Shown here one piece after another: positions 55,120 through 63,571 of a stretch of 64,000 nucleotides of DNA. The notes below the pieces were generated by a model. It was not told the DNA's origin. It did no database searches and saw only the letters and a program-made list of their open reading frames with translations. Origin of the DNA: Marinobacter goseongensis (GTDB taxonomy: Bacteria; Pseudomonadota; Gammaproteobacteria; Pseudomonadales; Oleiphilaceae); NCBI RefSeq assembly GCF_023156235.1, contig NZ_JAKZAI010000013.1:1-64000 (forward strand), read 5' to 3'. How positions within the stretch are numbered: position 1 is the first letter of the stretch; every line of letters starts with the position of its first letter. The translations under genes and the position numbers were made by a program.

Positions 55120-56180
55120 TCCGCAAGCAACCCCGGCGCATAGCGCACCACCGGATCGGCCGCGGCATCGTCCGCGCTCTCGATAACACCAATCTGCCAG
55201 GTCTTTTCACCCATGGCATTGAGCGTATCGATCGCCAGGTCTTTCTGGTTGGCGGGCACGCAGACAATCATGCCGAGGCCGCAGTTGAAGGTGCGATACA
55301 TCTCCTCGCTGGCCACGCCGCCGGCGTCCTGCAGCCACTGGAATACCGGAGGCAGGGTCCAGCTGGCGGTGTCGATGGCGGCCACTGCGCCGTTCGGCAA
55401 CACGCGGGGAATGTTTTCCGGCAGCCCACCGCCGGTAATGTGGGACAGAGCGCGGACGTCCACTTCGCGAATCAGCTGCAGCAGGTTCTTCACATAGATG
55501 CGGGTGGGGGCCATCAAGGCATCAGCCAGTGAGCCATCGCCCATGGGCTGGTTGAGGTCGGCATTGCTGACCTCAATGATCTTGCGAATCAGCGAGTAGC
55601 CGTTGGAGTGGGGGCCCGAGGAGCCCAGTGCCAACAGCACGTCGCCGGACTGAACACGGCTGCCGTCGATGACTTCACTGCGCTCGGCCACGCCAACACA
55701 GAAGCCGGCCAGATCGTAATCGTCGCCCTCGTACATGCCCGGCATTTCGGCGGTCTCGCCACCAACCAGGGCGCAACCCGCCTGCGAGCAGCCTTCACCA
55801 ATACCCGATACCACCTGCGCGGCAACATCCACGTTGAGTTTGCCGGTGGCGTAGTAGTCGAGGAAAAAAAGTGGCTCGGCGCCACCCACCACCAGATCGT
55901 TCACACACATGGCGACCAGGTCTATGCCGATGGTGTCGTGCTTGCCCAGTTGCATGGCAAGCCGCAGTTTGGTGCCCACGCCATCGGTACCTGAGACCAG
56001 AACGGGTTCGCGGTAGCCTGCAGGGATGGCCACCATGGCGCCGAAACCGCCAAGGCCTCCAAGAACTTCCGGGCGACGGGTACGGGCCGCCGTGTCCTTG
56101 ATGCGGTTGACGAGTTCGTTTCCGGCGTCAATATCAACGCCGGCGTCCCGGTAGGTAAGGGAGGGCTTCTGTTCGCTCAT
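55116..56180 (-). CDS. purM: Phosphoribosylformylglycinamidine cyclo-ligase PurM
   Basis: A 354-residue AIR synthetase of purine synthesis. It shows [42 protein letters not shown] and [17 protein letters not shown] good promoter lies about 40 bases upstream, and the divergent DUF2066 gene begins at 56335. Confidence 0.97.
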   Translation of the reverse strand: MSEQKPSLTYRDAGVDIDAGNELVNRIKDTAARTRRPEVLGGLGGFGAMVAIPAGYREPVLVSGTDGVGTKLRLAMQLGKHDTIGIDLVAMCVNDLVVGGAEPLFFLDYYATGKLNVDVAAQVVSGIGEGCSQAGCALVGGETAEMPGMYEGDDYDLAGFCVGVAERSEVIDGSRVQSGDVLLALGSSGPHSNGYSLIRKIIEVSNADLNQPMGDGSLADALMAPTRIYVKNLLQLIREVDVRALSHITGGGLPENIPRVLPNGAVAAIDTASWTLPPVFQWLQDAGGVASEEMYRTFNCGLGMIVCVPANQKDLAIDTLNAMGEKTWQIGVIESADDAAADPVVRYAPGLLAE

Positions 56181-56218
56181 GGTGTGCTTAACCGTTTGGC
56201 CAGTGGGTCAGGCCTCGG

Positions 56219-56247
56219 ATTTTAACAGGTGAGGAGTGGCGCTCCAA
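56219..56247 (-). promoter_or_regulatory. Sigma70-type promoter for purMN
   Basis: On the minus strand TTGGAG (-35, 56247-56242), a 17-base spacer and TAAAAT (-10, 56224-56219) lie upstream of purM. The predicted leader is about 30 bases. No clear PurR-like palindrome is seen. Confidence 0.55.
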
Positions 56248-56334
56248 ATTGATTTTCCGAAACCCCCGTTAGCTACTCACGCCATGGGCCTTGGTGTATC
56301 CTATGCGCCATTCAAGCGAATTGCAGGGTGTTTC

Positions 56335-57636
56335 ATGTCATTATCAGCACGAATCTCGACACAGGCAGCGCGAATGGTCCGGCAGGTTCTGTGGGTCGCC
56401 GGTGTTCTGGCGGCGCTGGCCGCCACTCCCGCGGGTGCGGTATCGGTGACCGGTCTTTATTCTGTGGATGTTCCGGTGCGGGGCTCCTCGCCCGACCAGT
56501 TGCGTCAGGGATACGCTGATGGCCTGCAGAAAGTGTTCGTGCGTGTGTCCGGTAGCCGCGATGTTCTGCAGAACGAGGGCGTGAGGGCGTTGCTGGATGA
56601 TGCGGAATCGCTGCTGCAGTCTTACCAGGTGGTTCGCAGTGATGACGGCGACCGTTTACGCATGTCATTCGGCGCGGTCGGTGTGAATAATGCCCTGGCA
56701 TCCGTAAACGCGCCGGTATGGGGTGCCAACCGGCCGTTGACGCTGGCCTGGGTTGCCGTGGAGGAGCGGGGCGCGAGATCACTGCTCACGTCCGGTGGCG
56801 ACAATGCCTGGTCGCAGGCATTCCGGCGCGCCGCCGCTGACCGGGGCTTGCCGGTGGCGCTGCCCCCGGAGGAGCGGGCTGGTGACCGGGAGCTGCTTTC
56901 AGATATCTGGGGCCAGTTCACGTCGCGGGTCAAATCCCAGTCTGAAAACATCGGCCACGATGTGATGGCGCTGGTCCGTGTCAACCGCTCGGGCGGACAA
57001 TGGCGTGCTGGCTGGATCTTTGATGGCATGGGCATGGATGACGGTGAGCAGTCGGTGACGGCGGCCACCGAGCAGGAGCTGGCTGAACAAGTGATCGGTT
57101 TGTGGGCTGACGCCTATGCCAGTCGTTACGCGGTTGCCGCTGGTGATGTGGGCGACCTGCCAAGAGTCGACATCGTCATTCGTGGGGTGGGCAGCCTTCA
57201 GGACTACGGCAATATCATCAACCTGCTGGACGATCTCACGCCGGTTCAGACCGTTGATGCCTCCCGCGTGGCCGGTGATCAACTGACGTTGCGGGTCGCG
57301 TTCTCCGGCGAGCTGGATCAGTTGCAGGAGTATATTGCGTTGGACACCCGCTTTGTGCCGTTGTCTGATGCAGAGGCGGCCGACATGGCCGGCGAATCGG
57401 AGCCTGCCGGAGCGCCGGTGTCTGCGGGCGCGGCCGAGGGTCCGGCGCAGGGCACCGAGGCGTCGAACGCTGAGGTGTCCAGTGACACGGACGAGTCGCT
57501 GTCCGACCCCCTGTTTGTTTATCAGCCGCTGCTGGGGGGTATGGAAGAATCTGAGGAAGCGTTTGAATCGCTCTATGAAATTCTTCACTATCGCTGGCAG
57601 CCCGCATCGGTTATCGGGACGGATGTCGGGGAGTAA
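56335..57636 (+). CDS. DUF2066 family exported protein
   Basis: A 433-residue protein. A signal peptide (about residues 1-35, ending ATPAGA) precedes the DUF2066-type region (VTGLYSVDVPVRGSSPDQLRQGYADGLQKVFVRVSG). A Pro/Ala/Glu-rich low-complexity stretch is near residues 355-400. The function is unknown; probably periplasmic. The ATG at 56335 has AGGG upstream and gives a normal signal peptide. In relatives it often lies between purM and hda. Confidence 0.83.
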   Translation: MSLSARISTQAARMVRQVLWVAGVLAALAATPAGAVSVTGLYSVDVPVRGSSPDQLRQGYADGLQKVFVRVSGSRDVLQNEGVRALLDDAESLLQSYQVVRSDDGDRLRMSFGAVGVNNALASVNAPVWGANRPLTLAWVAVEERGARSLLTSGGDNAWSQAFRRAAADRGLPVALPPEERAGDRELLSDIWGQFTSRVKSQSENIGHDVMALVRVNRSGGQWRAGWIFDGMGMDDGEQSVTAATEQELAEQVIGLWADAYASRYAVAAGDVGDLPRVDIVIRGVGSLQDYGNIINLLDDLTPVQTVDASRVAGDQLTLRVAFSGELDQLQEYIALDTRFVPLSDAEAADMAGESEPAGAPVSAGAAEGPAQGTEASNAEVSSDTDESLSDPLFVYQPLLGGMEESEEAFESLYEILHYRWQPASVIGTDVGE

Positions 57637-57660
57637 CCCGGGAACAAAGGGAGCGTGCAA

Positions 57661-58218
57661 ATGACGGAACGGTGGCGGTGGATACCCAATGCCCTGACGT
57701 TTCTGCGCATGCTGCTCATCATCCCATTTGCAAGTGCGCTGCTGGCGGCCCAGTATCGTCTGGCGTTGGGCATCTTTTTCTTTGCCGCGGCAACGGATGC
57801 ATTTGACGGGTTTCTGGCCCGGCAGTACAACTGGAAAACGCGACTGGGCGCCATTGCAGACCCGCTGGCGGACAAAGCGCTGCTGATCACCGCCTATCTC
57901 ATGCTGACCCTGACCGGCGTTCTGCCGGTCTGGTTGTTTGCACTGGTTCTTGGTCGGGACCTGTTGATCGTCATCGGCGGACTGGCCTTCCACTACGGTG
58001 TTGGCCGTTTCGACATGGAGCCGAGCCTTCCCGGAAAACTGAATACACTGATCCAGATTCTTGTGGCTCTCGCCATCATCATCCTGCTTGGCGGGCTTCC
58101 AATGCAGCCTTGGGTGATTGATGTGGGCATTGCGCTGGTAACCGCCTCGGCCTTGTTCAGCGGTGGGCACTATCTGGTGGTCTGGAGCGCCAGGGCCTGG
58201 AGGGCAAAGCGACCGTGA
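57661..58218 (+). CDS. CDP-alcohol phosphatidyltransferase family protein
   Basis: A 185-residue inner-membrane enzyme. The catalytic motif D-x2-D-G-x2-A-R-x8-G-x3-D-x3-D is complete (DAFDGFLARQ with GAIADPLADKA). It is close to PgsA (phosphatidylglycerol-phosphate synthase), and may be a paralogue for cardiolipin or another phospholipid. The ATG at 57661 has GGGAG 7 bases upstream. It overlaps hda by 4 bp. Confidence 0.9.
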   Translation: MTERWRWIPNALTFLRMLLIIPFASALLAAQYRLALGIFFFAAATDAFDGFLARQYNWKTRLGAIADPLADKALLITAYLMLTLTGVLPVWLFALVLGRDLLIVIGGLAFHYGVGRFDMEPSLPGKLNTLIQILVALAIIILLGGLPMQPWVIDVGIALVTASALFSGGHYLVVWSARAWRAKRP

Positions 58219-58913
58219 CCACCTCGCAGATGGTTTTGGGTGTGAAACTGCGAGACGATGCGCGGTTTGACAATTTTCACGGTGAGCGCAATGCGGACGC
58301 AGCGGGCCGGCTGGGCGCCATCTGCGCTCACACCGCGGGCGTGCCGGTTGTTGTGGTGTGCGGTGACGCGGATACCGGCAAGAGTCATCTGCTGCAGGCG
58401 GCCTGTCACTTCGCCGAGAGTCGTGGCGATGCGGCCGTCTGCGTCAGCATTGCAGAGCTGGTGCCGTTCGGGCCAGATGCACTGGCAGGCCTTGAGCATC
58501 AGGCGGTTATCTGTCTTGATGATCTGGACCTTGTGGCTGGCAGGGAAGAATGGGAAGAAGCGGTTTTTCACCTGTACAATCGAGTGCTCGACAACGGTCA
58601 TTTACTGATTGTCAGCATGTCGGGAGTGCCAGGCTCGTCGGCCTTTGTGTTGGCGGACCTGGTGTCACGACTGGCTCACGGACTGCTGATTCAGTTGGGG
58701 ATCTACCGGGATGATGACCGCCTGCGGATCCTGATGGCTCGCGCGGAACAGCGCGGTCTTGTCATGGGTGACGAGGTGGCGGGGTTTATCCTGCGGAGGG
58801 CCCCCAGGAGGCTCGGCGAACTGCTGGGCATTCTCGATTGTCTGGATGAGAATTCTCTCCAGGCCCAGCGCCGGCTGACCATTCCGTTCGTGAAGTCGGT
58901 CATGGGCTGGTAA
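58215..58913 (+). CDS. hda: DnaA regulatory inactivator Hda
   Basis: A 232-residue AAA+ protein related to DnaA domain III. The P-loop-like GDADTGKSHLLQA, Walker B VICLDDLDLV and sensor region LDCLDENSLQAQRRLTIPFVK are present. It has no DnaA DNA-binding domain IV. In E. coli, Hda with the sliding clamp stimulates DnaA-ATP hydrolysis. The GTG start overlaps the phosphatidyltransferase gene by 4 bp. Confidence 0.93.
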   Translation: MTTSQMVLGVKLRDDARFDNFHGERNADAAGRLGAICAHTAGVPVVVVCGDADTGKSHLLQAACHFAESRGDAAVCVSIAELVPFGPDALAGLEHQAVICLDDLDLVAGREEWEEAVFHLYNRVLDNGHLLIVSMSGVPGSSAFVLADLVSRLAHGLLIQLGIYRDDDRLRILMARAEQRGLVMGDEVAGFILRRAPRRLGELLGILDCLDENSLQAQRRLTIPFVKSVMGW

Positions 58914-58996
58914 CAGCCTTATTTAGGTAATAACAACATCGGAACGACCGGAGGCTGGCTGTGCCAGCAACGTCCGGCAGCGCGTCAGGGGGAGTC

Positions 58997-59794
58997 ATGA
59001 TACGAGTGGTATTCAATCAGAAAGGTGGTGTTGGCAAGTCCAGTATCACCTGTAACCTGGCGGCGATCAGCGCGGCCAGGGGCAAACGCACATTGGTGGT
59101 GGATCTTGATCCCCAGGGCAATTCCACGCATTACCTGCTGGGCAAACCCGCCAGTGAGTTGCGTGACACGGTCGCCGACATGCTGGAGCAGACCGTGGCC
59201 TTCACGGTCTTCAATCGCCGGCCAGACGAGTTCGTTCACGCGTCGCCGTTCGACAACCTGTTTGTGATGCCCTCGAGTCCGGAGCTGGATTTTCTTGAGC
59301 GCAAGCTCGAAGCCAAACACAAAATCTACAAGCTCCGCGAGGCGCTCAAAAAGCTGGGTGAAACCTTCGACGCGATCTACATTGATACTGCCCCGGCCCT
59401 GAATTTCTATACCCGTTCTGCGCTGATCGCGGCACAGCGCTGCCTGATTCCGTTTGATTGCGACGACTTTTCCCGTCAGGCGCTCTACAGCATTCTCAAC
59501 GAAATCCGTGATCTTCAGGAAGATCACAACGAGGACCTGATGGTGGAAGGCATCGTCGCCAACCAGTTCCAGCCACGGGCAAGTCTGCCCAAGCAGCTGG
59601 TTCGTGAGTTGACGGAAGAGGGGCTGCCTGTGCTTCCGGTGCGGTTGTCCAGTTCGGTGAAAATGAAAGAATCCCATCAGAGTCGCCAGCCGCTGATTCA
59701 CATGGCACCGAAGCACCCGCTGACCAGGCAGTACGAAGATCTGTTCCGCGTACTTCATGGCGAGACTGTGGCGTTGGAACCACTTGCAGACTGA
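58997..59794 (+). CDS. Orphan ParA/MinD-family ATPase
   Basis: A 265-residue deviant Walker-A ATPase. The P-loop QKGGVGKSS is near residue 9, with the later LVVDLDPQGN and IYIDTAPALNFY. ParA proteins partition chromosomes, plasmids or large complexes. There is no parB gene next to it, nor chemotaxis or carboxysome genes, so its cargo is unknown. The ATG at 58997 has GGGGGAG 5-6 bases upstream. It lies 83 bp after hda and before a YqcC-like gene. Confidence 0.9.
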   Translation: MIRVVFNQKGGVGKSSITCNLAAISAARGKRTLVVDLDPQGNSTHYLLGKPASELRDTVADMLEQTVAFTVFNRRPDEFVHASPFDNLFVMPSSPELDFLERKLEAKHKIYKLREALKKLGETFDAIYIDTAPALNFYTRSALIAAQRCLIPFDCDDFSRQALYSILNEIRDLQEDHNEDLMVEGIVANQFQPRASLPKQLVRELTEEGLPVLPVRLSSSVKMKESHQSRQPLIHMAPKHPLTRQYEDLFRVLHGETVALEPLAD

Positions 59795-59807
59795 ATCCGG
59801 ACCGGTT

Positions 59808-60146
59808 ATGACACGTTCGTTTAACCAGGTCGGCGATGTTGCCGACCAACTGTTGCAAATTGAACTTGAGCTCCGGCAACTGGGGCTTTGGGAAAGCGAG
59901 CCGCCCCCGCCGGAGGCATTGCAAAGCACGCAGCCGTTCTGCATTGATACCCTGGTTTTTACCCAGTGGTTGCAGTTCGTGTTTGTCGCGCGCATGAAGG
60001 TATTGATCGAGGCCGATCACCCCTTGCCGGCGGTATCCGGTGTAGCGCCAATGGCGGAAGAGCATTTCCGGGGTCGCCCGGAGTCCAGCACCGGCCTGAT
60101 CCGTGCTCTCGAGGAAATGGACAGGCTGCTGTCAGACCGGTCCTGA
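59808..60146 (+). CDS. YqcC family (DUF446) protein
   Basis: A 112-residue small cytosolic protein. It matches YqcC-type proteins in the LLQIELELRQLGLWE start, the PFCIDTLVFTQWLQFVFVARMK core and the conserved Pro/Met-rich PLPAVSGVAPMAEE. The function is unknown. It begins 13 bp after the parA-like gene and converges on nadC with 11 bases between. Confidence 0.85.
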   Translation: MTRSFNQVGDVADQLLQIELELRQLGLWESEPPPPEALQSTQPFCIDTLVFTQWLQFVFVARMKVLIEADHPLPAVSGVAPMAEEHFRGRPESSTGLIRALEEMDRLLSDRS

Positions 60147-60157
60147 GGGGTCCGGGG

Positions 60158-60997
60158 TCAGTCCAGGCGCATGGACAGGTCGATGGCTTTCACATCCTTG
60201 GTGAGTGCACCGATTGAGATGTAGTCCACTCCGGTTTCCGCAACCGGGATCAATGTGTCGGCATTGATGCCGCCAGAGGCTTCCAGTTTTGCCCGCCCGG
60301 CTGTCCTGACAACCGCACGCTCCATCTCCTCCAGGCTGAATTCATCAAGCATGATGATGTCGGCGCCGGCCTGCAGTGCCTGCTCAAGCTCATCAGGATT
60401 CTCCGTTTCCACTTCCACCGGCCGGCCCGGCGCAATTTGCCGGGCCGCTTCCACGGCCGCTGCAATCGAGCCGCAGGCGACGATGTGGTTTTCCTTGATC
60501 AGAAACGCGTCCCAGAGTCCGATTCGGTGGTTGAAGCAGCCACCGCAACTGACGGCGTATTTCTGGGCCAGACGCAGACCCGGAACGGTTTTACGGGTAT
60601 CCAGCAATTTCACACCCGTGTGGGCTACCTGTCTGGCGTATTCGGCGCATACCGTTGCCGTGCCCGAGAGGGTTTGCAGCCAGTTCAGTGCGGCGCGCTC
60701 AGCGGTCAGAAGGCTGCGCGCCGGGCCCTCGAAACGGAAAACAACGCTGTCCGCGTCGATTGGGTCACCGTCATTGGCAAGCCAGGTCAATGTCACGCCC
60801 GGGTCCACCTGTCGAAACACCTCGTCGACCCATGATCGCCCGGCCAGCACGGCACTTTCCCGGGTAATTACCTGCCCGCTACCTATGCGTTCCGCTGGAA
60901 TTAGCCGGGCAGTGATGTCACCATCGCCTACGTCTTCTCTGAGGCTGTGTGCGACGGTCTCAACGCGGGATTGACGAAGCAGTTCGGCTGAAATCAT
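60158..60997 (-). CDS. nadC: Nicotinate-nucleotide pyrophosphorylase NadC
   Basis: A 279-residue quinolinate phosphoribosyltransferase of NAD synthesis. It shows [18 protein letters not shown] sequence ([17 protein letters not shown]), [17 protein letters not shown] and [14 protein letters not shown]. The length is usual. It is divergent from the DUF1631 gene, the nadC-DUF1631-ampD order of Pseudomonas. Confidence 0.96.
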   Translation of the reverse strand: MISAELLRQSRVETVAHSLREDVGDGDITARLIPAERIGSGQVITRESAVLAGRSWVDEVFRQVDPGVTLTWLANDGDPIDADSVVFRFEGPARSLLTAERAALNWLQTLSGTATVCAEYARQVAHTGVKLLDTRKTVPGLRLAQKYAVSCGGCFNHRIGLWDAFLIKENHIVACGSIAAAVEAARQIAPGRPVEVETENPDELEQALQAGADIIMLDEFSLEEMERAVVRTAGRAKLEASGGINADTLIPVAETGVDYISIGALTKDVKAIDLSMRLD

Positions 60998-61124
60998 GTT
61001 GGCGGTCCGGTTCTCTCGGTGTTTGTCAGTGCAGGGTGTGTGTCCCGAGGCGTGATTCTATAGGCAGCCACGGAAATCGCCAAACCGGATACCCGGGCTG
61101 GCGGAATGTGAACTGCGTCCCTCA

Positions 61125-61159
61125 GTCACAAAAGGTGACAAAATCTGACACAAGGTGAC
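61125..61159 (+). repeat. 10-bp-phased direct repeats upstream of the DUF1631 gene
   Basis: The segment reads GTCACAAAAG, GTGACAAAAT, CTGACACAAG and GTGAC: four units of a TGACAMAAK-like motif spaced exactly 10 bp, about one DNA helical turn. It lies about 75 bases before the gene start and upstream of a weak TATCAT -10. Helical phasing suggests cooperative binding by a regulator on one face of the DNA. The regulator is unknown. Confidence 0.6.
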
Positions 61160-61230
61160 GTGTTAACGGCATAAGATATCATTACAAATAAAGACCGATT
61201 TTTTGGCCAGTCACCTTCCGGAGTAGCCTC

Positions 61231-63501
61231 ATGGCGCAGGATAACAAGGTAGTCCGCTTGGACGCTCAGAAGTCTGGGGGCCGGTTTGCCTTACCCCATG
61301 CTCTGATCCGGCTGCGTGACGTATCTGGTCAGTCACTGAAAACCGTTCTGGCGGGTTTCTTCGATCGTGCAGACGACGCCTTGTTCGAGCTTGCTGACAA
61401 AGCAGGCTCGAACCAGGACCAGACTGCTTACTTCGACGCCATGCGGGAAATGCGCCTTCGCCGCAAATCCATGACGGTGTCCATTCTTCAGTACGTCAGC
61501 CGTGCCTTCAATGATCTGGGCAAATTCCACCCCGGTGGTTCCAGCGGCAATCTGGACGAAGTCGACCAGGACTCTCTCACGCTTCTGGATCACTCGGAGC
61601 TGGAGCAGAGGGTCGCCATCGAGAATCTTGTAAACAAGCTGCGGAATCAATACAGCGATGCCATGCTCATGTTGAACGCCCGTGTTGGTCATCTTGCGCC
61701 GGCGCTTACCCTGTCGGACAGCCAGATGCCGCTGAGCCCCGAGGTAATCTGTGGCGGGGTTGCCGAAGCCTGCTCGGATCTTGATATCGATATTCGCGCC
61801 AAGCTGGTGGTTCTCAAGCTGTTCGACCGTTTGCTGGCCGACAAGCTGGGTCACTTCTATCACGAGGCAAACCGAACGTTGATTGCAGAAGGCGTGCTGC
61901 CGGACATGAAGCGCCCACCGGTCGCCGGGCGCAGCGCGCCTGCCACGCCGCGCGCCGGATTCCCGGCCCGGCCGGCGGCAGGCCAATCAGCCGATCACCA
62001 GGGACAGGGTGCCGGTGCAATGCCGCGGGAGCCGTCCGGCGAAACCTTCTCCGAACTGAGCGCGCTATTGCATCAGGGGCGTTCTGGCGACGGATCCTCG
62101 TCCATTGCCGGTGGTCAGATATTTCTAGACACCGGCACCCTGATGACGCGCCTCAGCGATGTCCAGGGACTGCCCGCGCAATGGGGCCAGGGGCGCGTAG
62201 TGTCTCTGACTGAGCAATTGGAACCGGTTCTGAAAGCCGATGACGGCAAAGTGTGTGCGGTCGGTCAGGTAGACAGCGACGTTATCAATCTCGTTTCAAT
62301 GCTGTTCGATTTCATTCTTGAAGATCGTCAGCTCCACCCGGTAATGAAGGCGCTGATCGGGCGTTTGCAGATTCCGGTTCTCAAGGTCGCGCTGAGTGAC
62401 AAGAACTTCTTCAACCGGGGCGGACATCCGGTTCGCAAACTGTTGAATGAGCTCGCCATGTCAGCGATCGGCTGGACCGAGAAGAAAACCGGCCAGCGGG
62501 ACCCGCTGCGCGACCAAATTGAAAACGTCGTCGACCGCGTACTCAACGAGTTCACCGACAATGTCGACCTGTTCAGCGAGTTGCTGAGTGATTTTAGCCA
62601 TTTCATGGATCTGGACCGTCGTCGCCGGGAACTGGTCGAGCAACGGTTGCGGGATGCCGAGGAGGGCCGCGCCAAGCAGGAGCGTGCGGCCGAATTCTCC
62701 AGGCAACTGATTGACGAAGTGGTCGCGGGGCGGGAGCTGCCGGAACCCGTTCAGGCCCTGCTTTCCGAAGCGTGGACCAAATACCTGCAATGGACGGTGC
62801 TCCGCGAGGGCGACGACAGTCAGGCCTGGGCCCGCGCCGGTGAGTTGACGCGCAAGTTGGTGTGGAGTGTCGACCCCCGCCCGGTTACTGACAGCACCCG
62901 CACGGAACTGTTGCGGGCGATTCCGTCGATTGTTGACGAACTGCGCCGCGCCCTGCAGGAAATTTCCTGGGATCCGTTTGCCACGGATGCGGTCATCCGT
63001 GATCTGGAGCTGGTTCACGTAGATGTGTTCCAGCAACTGGTCACGTCCAGGGCTGAGCCTGTTGCACAACCGGAACCGAAGCCAGCACCGGAACCTCCAA
63101 GAGCGGAAGCGGTCGCGCAGACCGAGCCGGTGGCTGAGCCGCCACAAGGCGGTGCGGTGCCCGAGAGGGTGGACGTTCAGGTCGGGCAGCTGGATGCACC
63201 GCCCGGAGAGAGCGGGCTCGATCCCGCCTGGCTCGACAAGGCCGATAAACTGCGCGTCGGTTCCTGGATCGAGCTCAACCGAGAAGGCGTTAGAACCCGC
63301 TGTAAGCTGGCGGCGTTCATCAAGGCGACCGGTAAGTACATTTTTGTGAACCGCAGTGGCGCCAAGGTCGTGGAATATCAGCGCGAGGCACTGGCAGCGG
63401 CCATGGCCAACGACGAACTCACCATGCTGGATGACGGCCTGATTTTTGATCGTGCCCTGGAATCCATCATCGATAACCTCCGAAGCAGCCGCAAGGACTG
63501 A
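61231..63501 (+). CDS. DUF1631 family large protein
   Basis: A 756-residue cytosolic protein of the DUF1631 family, often misannotated as thymidine phosphorylase. Residues 1-250 are helical and include the LNARVGHLAPALTL region. A Pro/Ala/Gly-rich linker follows. A central region includes LFDFILEDRQLHPVMKALIGRLQ, and a Pro/Glu-rich stretch near 610-645 precedes a C-terminal beta-rich domain with LRVGSWIELNREGVRTRCKLAAF and YIFVNRSGAKVVEY, which resembles a degenerate PilZ fold. A link to c-di-GMP is an inference only. It is adjacent to ampD. Confidence 0.86.
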   Translation: MAQDNKVVRLDAQKSGGRFALPHALIRLRDVSGQSLKTVLAGFFDRADDALFELADKAGSNQDQTAYFDAMREMRLRRKSMTVSILQYVSRAFNDLGKFHPGGSSGNLDEVDQDSLTLLDHSELEQRVAIENLVNKLRNQYSDAMLMLNARVGHLAPALTLSDSQMPLSPEVICGGVAEACSDLDIDIRAKLVVLKLFDRLLADKLGHFYHEANRTLIAEGVLPDMKRPPVAGRSAPATPRAGFPARPAAGQSADHQGQGAGAMPREPSGETFSELSALLHQGRSGDGSSSIAGGQIFLDTGTLMTRLSDVQGLPAQWGQGRVVSLTEQLEPVLKADDGKVCAVGQVDSDVINLVSMLFDFILEDRQLHPVMKALIGRLQIPVLKVALSDKNFFNRGGHPVRKLLNELAMSAIGWTEKKTGQRDPLRDQIENVVDRVLNEFTDNVDLFSELLSDFSHFMDLDRRRRELVEQRLRDAEEGRAKQERAAEFSRQLIDEVVAGRELPEPVQALLSEAWTKYLQWTVLREGDDSQAWARAGELTRKLVWSVDPRPVTDSTRTELLRAIPSIVDELRRALQEISWDPFATDAVIRDLELVHVDVFQQLVTSRAEPVAQPEPKPAPEPPRAEAVAQTEPVAEPPQGGAVPERVDVQVGQLDAPPGESGLDPAWLDKADKLRVGSWIELNREGVRTRCKLAAFIKATGKYIFVNRSGAKVVEYQREALAAAMANDELTMLDDGLIFDRALESIIDNLRSSRKD

Positions 63502-63571
63502 GCTGGCGTAGCAACCCGGGTCACTTTGTGCTTCAATCAGGTCAGAAACCGACAGCAACAAACCTGCTGGA

